The notes under the pieces were generated by a model. The model searched no databases. It worked only from the letters and a program-made list of their open reading frames with translations, and was not told the DNA's origin. A stretch of DNA of 32,462 bases. Source: an uncultured Prevotellaceae bacterium (GTDB lineage Bacteria; Bacteroidota; Bacteroidia; Bacteroidales; Bacteroidaceae). Position numbers and translations under genes: made by a program. The stretch lies in assembly GCA_902800185.1 (NCBI GenBank), contig CADCDK010000030.1, positions 1 to 32,462 of the forward strand, read 5' to 3'. Shown here piece by piece: positions 32,329 through 32,462 of the stretch; position 1 is the stretch's first letter; the number at the start of each line of letters is the position of its first letter.

Positions 32329-32462
32329 ACTACAACGAAGATTGTATAGCGCATAGCAATCTCAGGGGTATTGAAACACCCTCTGAATCAACTGAACTAA
32401 CTGAACTCTGAAACGCTCATGAGGCTGATGAAAGGCAAGAGCCTCGTAGGGAAAGAGTGAGA
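32329..32462. other. Non-coding end of the window
   Basis: I see no gene here. One short plus-strand frame ends ETPSESTELTEL, and ACTGAACT-like tandem units occur around 32390-32407. It may be further debris of the preceding relic. Confidence 0.4.

Overview
The window looks like a chromosomal segment of a Bacteroidales bacterium, most likely Prevotellaceae. The reasons are: a DUF4835/PorD-family protein beside recN, a DUF3127 protein, HU-CCDC81/SPOR and class III fructose-bisphosphatase genes, many promoter-like sites of the Bacteroidetes type (TTTG or TTG, about 20 nt, TAnnTTTG), weak Shine-Dalgarno sites, and a tRNA gene without an encoded CCA. Genus and species cannot be fixed from the sequence alone.

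Region 1-5460: a repeat copy carrying a promoter, ribosome binding site and ATG (1-~180) points antisense into an Ala/Glu-rich lipoprotein gene. Then follow a secreted GHL10-type glycosyl hydrolase (+) and a three-gene glycosyltransferase operon (-). Region 5500-13160: tRNA-Arg(UCU) with its terminator, then a minus-strand operon dnaN > DnaQ-like exonuclease > PorD-like protein > recN > trypsin-fold pseudoprotease with TPRs. The DUF3127 gene, whose product ends in an SSB-like DDLPF tip, diverges from dnaN. An HD-domain gene and menA then diverge from one interleaved promoter pair.

Region 14170-15010: 834 bp without a secure gene. It holds the inverted second copy of the repeat, a GC-rich hairpin, and an AT-only tract flanked by oppositely oriented AATGAC repeats. 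Region 15008-25085: a tight nine-gene minus-strand run reading hisH > hisA-hisF (one fused polypeptide) > hisIE > ftsE > lysC > lysA > GT2-like membrane protein > GT4-like protein > fbp. It links late histidine synthesis, lysine/diaminopimelate synthesis, a cell-division ATPase, possible glycan synthesis and gluconeogenesis.

Region 25274-31710: HU/SPOR and FHA genes (envelope or signalling), then ABC-F > grpE > dnaJ > folC, covering translation, chaperones and folate. Region 31711-32462: repeats and decayed remains, including a 39-codon relic resembling the start of a type I restriction HsdR subunit.

Most genes are housekeeping. The most unusual points are the HisA-HisF fusion with low-complexity repeats in its linker and after its stop, the paired promoter-bearing inverted repeats, the ABC-F protein with one intact and one degenerate composite ATP site, the pseudoprotease next to recN, and the interleaved divergent promoters.
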